In this document: positions 6,436 to 6,476 of the stretch, piece after piece
Numbering within the stretch: position 1 is the stretch's first letter
Layout: each line of letters starts with the position of its first letter
DNA from: Gammaproteobacteria bacterium
GTDB taxonomy: Bacteria > Pseudomonadota > Gammaproteobacteria > Pseudomonadales > JAUIKI01
DNA: 6,476 nt
Direction of reading: 5' to 3'
Assembly: GCA_030430875.1 (NCBI GenBank)
Contig: JAUIKI010000085.1
Coordinates: forward strand, 1 to 6,476
The notes under the pieces: model-generated
Databases searched by the model: none
Seen by the model: the letters and a program-made list of their open reading frames with translations, nothing else
What the model was told of the DNA's origin: nothing
Position numbers and translations under genes: made by a program

Positions 6436-6476
6436 ACCAAAAATCCTTATTATAATCGTGATGCCATTGTGATTGT

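Noticed and set aside
5578..6476. tRNA-Leu as an integration site with an adjacent mobile island
   Set aside because: No integrase gene, and no repeat of the tRNA 3' end, is present in the window.

Overview
The window is an AT-rich stretch of bacterial chromosome, most likely from a gammaproteobacterium. The best evidence is a full-length two-domain GlnE close to the size of the Escherichia coli protein, and a ribonuclease R amino terminus that matches the gammaproteobacterial pattern (DPF..REAE.Y.NPIPSREF). A Legionellales or Coxiella-like relative would fit the base composition and protein flavour, but that is only a guess. Layout from left to right: (1) bases 2-457 are the 3' end of a gene that begins outside the window. 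It encodes an acidic beta-rich protein tail, possibly the C-terminal domain of a secreted subtilase-like protein, and is followed by a very GC-rich intrinsic terminator. (2) Bases 723-3620 on the minus strand encode glnE, the bifunctional adenylyltransferase/adenylyl-removing enzyme that controls glutamine synthetase. (3) A 421-base AT-rich divergent intergenic region carries probable promoters in both directions and an unexplained terminator-like hairpin facing glnE. (4) Bases 4042-4821 encode a class I SAM-dependent methyltransferase of unknown substrate. (5) Bases 5011-5553 encode a small four-helix membrane protein of unknown function. (6) A tRNA-Leu(CAG) gene with encoded CCA and a good promoter lies on the minus strand at 5578-5664. 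(7) At the right edge is the 5' part of a ribonuclease R gene (rnr) that looks broken: it has no ATG in a sensible place and an in-frame TAA after the first cold-shock-like domain, while coding-like sequence in the same frame continues to the window edge. The genes do not form one operon: glnE and the tRNA are on the minus strand, the others are on the plus strand, and each has its own spacing and candidate promoter. The genes are functionally unrelated (nitrogen regulation, methyl transfer, membrane protein, translation, RNA decay), so this is an ordinary core-genome mosaic. I found no mobile element, CRISPR array, phage gene, toxin-antitoxin pair or defence cassette. The points most worth a second look are the interrupted rnr locus, including a well-formed ribosome site and ATG upstream that is in frame with rnr but cut off by two stops; an A-C mismatch in the tRNA acceptor stem; and a minus-strand terminator in the glnE upstream region with no gene to terminate.
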